Shown here one piece after another: positions 62,939 through 64,000 of a stretch of DNA of 64,000 nt. The stretch is from assembly GCF_002741015.1 (NCBI RefSeq), contig NZ_CP016616.1, positions 2,265,501-2,329,500 of the forward strand. Reading direction: 5' to 3'. The position numbers were made by a program, and so were the translations under genes. The DNA is from Microvirga ossetica (GTDB taxonomy: Bacteria > Pseudomonadota > Alphaproteobacteria > Rhizobiales > Beijerinckiaceae). The notes under the pieces were generated by a model. That model did not search any database and was not told the DNA's origin. It saw only the letters and a list, made by a program, of their open reading frames with translations. The stretch's first letter is position 1; each line of letters begins with the position of its first letter.

Positions 62939-63002
62939 GTTCTGGTTATCATCCGCGTAACGGCTGGGCTTGCACCGGTTATGACGTAGGACAAAGGCCC
63001 AC

Positions 63003-63138
63003 CGTCATTCCGGGGCGCGGCAGGCGATCCGGAATCCATAACCGCTGACAGTGCAGAAAGAGGCGAAACGTGACTCGTTCTTCCTTCTGACGTCGTGATT
63101 ATGGATTCCGGGCTCCGCTACGCGCCCCGGAATGACAG
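63003..63138. repeat. Palindromic repeat family 1, copy C
   Basis: Outer arms GTCATTCCGGGGCGCG and CGCGCCCCGGAATGAC, inner GGAATCCATAACCGC and GTGATTATGGATTCC. The loop contains GTGCAGAAAGAGG, shared with copy A (inverted there). It lies between the convergent ends of recQ and the START-like gene, where it may terminate both. Confidence 0.85.
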
Positions 63139-63159
63139 CGGCGGTTCCAAGCTGGCTCT

Positions 63160-63600
63160 CTAACGCCCCAGATAAGCCTCGAGATTCCGCAGATGGTGAT
63201 GCCAGCCCGCCGCGTGCTGCTCGATCAGCTGCTGGCGCCTGTCGGCCGGCAGGACCGACCAGCCGCGGTGATCGAGCCGGAGCACCGTCTTGGCATCCGC
63301 TACGGGCTCGACATTCATGGACACCTGCGTGGCCTGCGGCCAGTCCTCGTCGGCCCAGCTGAGCTCGAGAAGCTCGGGCGGCTCGAAGCGGCTGACGGTG
63401 CCGATGGTGACGACCTTGCGTCCGGTCCCGTCGATCCATTCCTCGCGGAAGGCGCCGCCAGCCTTCGGCTCCAGGCGCACAGTGCCGCCCCACCAGGTGC
63501 CGATGGCCTCGGGCGACGTCAGCGCCGCCCAGACATCCCTGGAGTTCCTCCTGAAATCGTACTCGATGACAATCCGATCCGCTGTCGTCCCGACTTTCAT
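63160..63600 (-). CDS. SRPBCC/START-like domain protein (AHSA1 type)
   Basis: 146 aa. Typical AHSA1-type sequence: RIVIEYDFRRNSRDVWAALT, shortened, then GTWWGGTVRLEPKAGGAFRE and WADEDWPQATQVSM, ending HHHLRNLEAYLG. The fold binds hydrophobic ligands; family roles are mostly unknown. Strong GAGGAGG before ATG 63600. It lies 27 nt downstream of the oxidoreductase gene in the same direction and is likely co-transcribed with it. Confidence 0.85.
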   Translation of the reverse strand: MKVGTTADRIVIEYDFRRNSRDVWAALTSPEAIGTWWGGTVRLEPKAGGAFREEWIDGTGRKVVTIGTVSRFEPPELLELSWADEDWPQATQVSMNVEPVADAKTVLRLDHRGWSVLPADRRQQLIEQHAAGWHHHLRNLEAYLGR

Positions 63601-63627
63601 GGTCGTTCCTCCTCAGGCCGTCTGTCG

Positions 63628-64000
63628 TCACCCGCCTGCTGTCACGTCCACCCAGGCGCCTTCACGGGCGCTCCTGGCAATCGCATCCACTGTTCGCTCG
63701 ATGCGGATGCCGTCTTCGAATGCGATCAGATGCGCGCGCTCGCCCTCGATGCGGCGGATCAACTCGCGGCATTCGACGATCTTCAGATCGTTGAAGCCGA
63801 GCCCATGGCCTGGCGCCGGAATGAATTTATCATAAGGCGGATGATGCGGGGAGGCGAGAATGGTGCAAAAGCCCTGGCTCTCCTTCGGCCCGTCCGCGGT
63901 GTAGAGCTGCACCTCGTTCATGCGCTCCTGGTCGTAGACGATGGAGCCCTTCGCGCCGAAGAGCTGCACGAAGATGCGGCCCTTGCGGCCCCAGGCGGAG
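63628..64000 (-). CDS. Gfo/Idh/MocA family oxidoreductase (5' part outside the window)
   Basis: The C-terminal 123 or so residues of an NAD(P)-dependent sugar/inositol-type dehydrogenase. The frame is open to the right window edge (SAWGRKGRIFVQLFGAKGS). The end, GLGFNDLKIVECRELIRRI followed by a final helix with TVDAIARSAREGAWVDV, is characteristic of the family C-terminal domain. The N-terminal NAD domain is outside, so the substrate group cannot be judged. The apparent start at 63969 is internal. Confidence 0.85.
   Translation of the reverse strand, partial: SAWGRKGRIFVQLFGAKGSIVYDQERMNEVQLYTADGPKESQGFCTILASPHHPPYDKFIPAPGHGLGFNDLKIVECRELIRRIEGERAHLIAFEDGIRIERTVDAIARSAREGAWVDVTAGG

Overview
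The window is a GC-rich, gene-dense bacterial chromosome segment, most likely from an alphaproteobacterium of the Hyphomicrobiales (a Microvirga/Methylobacteriaceae-like organism is my best guess, not proven). Reasons: strong G/C third-position bias, many ATGA translational overlaps, an alphaproteobacterial-type LexA box (GAAC-N7-GAAC), a thioredoxin-reductase-like ferredoxin reductase, numerous palindromic intergenic repeats of the kind common in rhizobial relatives, and a gene content dominated by ABC uptake and amino-acid catabolism. I found no rRNA, no convincing tRNA, no CRISPR array, no prophage and no classical IS transposase.

Layout. 1-4837: peptide ABC transporter operon (binding protein, terminator, two permeases, two ATPases). 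4844-9974: AI-2E-type transporter with a long soluble C-terminus, a dienelactone-hydrolase-like protein and an M3 peptidase. 10003-13422 (minus): a 58-aa protein, then amidase, SMP-30 lactonase and aldose epimerase in one direction. 13691-18743: branched-chain amino-acid-type ABC operon interrupted by a DUF559 nuclease gene flanked by inverted repeats. 18848-20276: 2Fe-2S ferredoxin plus ferredoxin-NADP reductase. 20305-24024 (minus): a 1239-aa RTX repeat protein. 24163-26758: M20 amidohydrolase, two GNAT acetyltransferases, a small duplicated secreted protein. 26811-28442: histidine ammonia-lyase without other hut genes, followed by a 1-kb repeat-rich gap with an orphan SOS promoter.

29494-33827 (minus): complete ugpBAEC glycerol-3-phosphate uptake operon with a three-unit PHO box upstream. 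34130-40641: putative lysine/pipecolate catabolism cluster (Lrp regulator, FAD oxidoreductase, saccharopine-dehydrogenase-like protein, ALDH7-type aldehyde dehydrogenase, ThDP enzyme). 40892-41863: transaldolase. 42181-48087: LysR regulator and valine catabolism genes (mmsA, acyl-CoA dehydrogenase, small membrane protein, mmsB), with a toxin-antitoxin-like pair inserted after mmsA. 48381-59719: O-antigen-ligase-like protein, M20D amidohydrolase, lactate permease, GTP cyclohydrolase II, DMT exporter, SLC13-type transporter and several secreted proteins. 59871-62938: flavoprotein translationally coupled to recQ. The end holds a START-like protein and a truncated Gfo/Idh/MocA oxidoreductase.

Metabolically the genes suggest a soil or plant-associated heterotroph that scavenges peptides, branched-chain amino acids, glycerol-3-phosphate and lactate and degrades valine, lysine-type and histidine carbon. 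The less ordinary material lies in the gaps: at least four families of palindromic repeats, some with conserved loops and one nested inside another; the inverted-repeat-flanked DUF559 gene; the orphan LexA-controlled promoter; and the DUF/PIN toxin-antitoxin-like pair with an elaborate operator.
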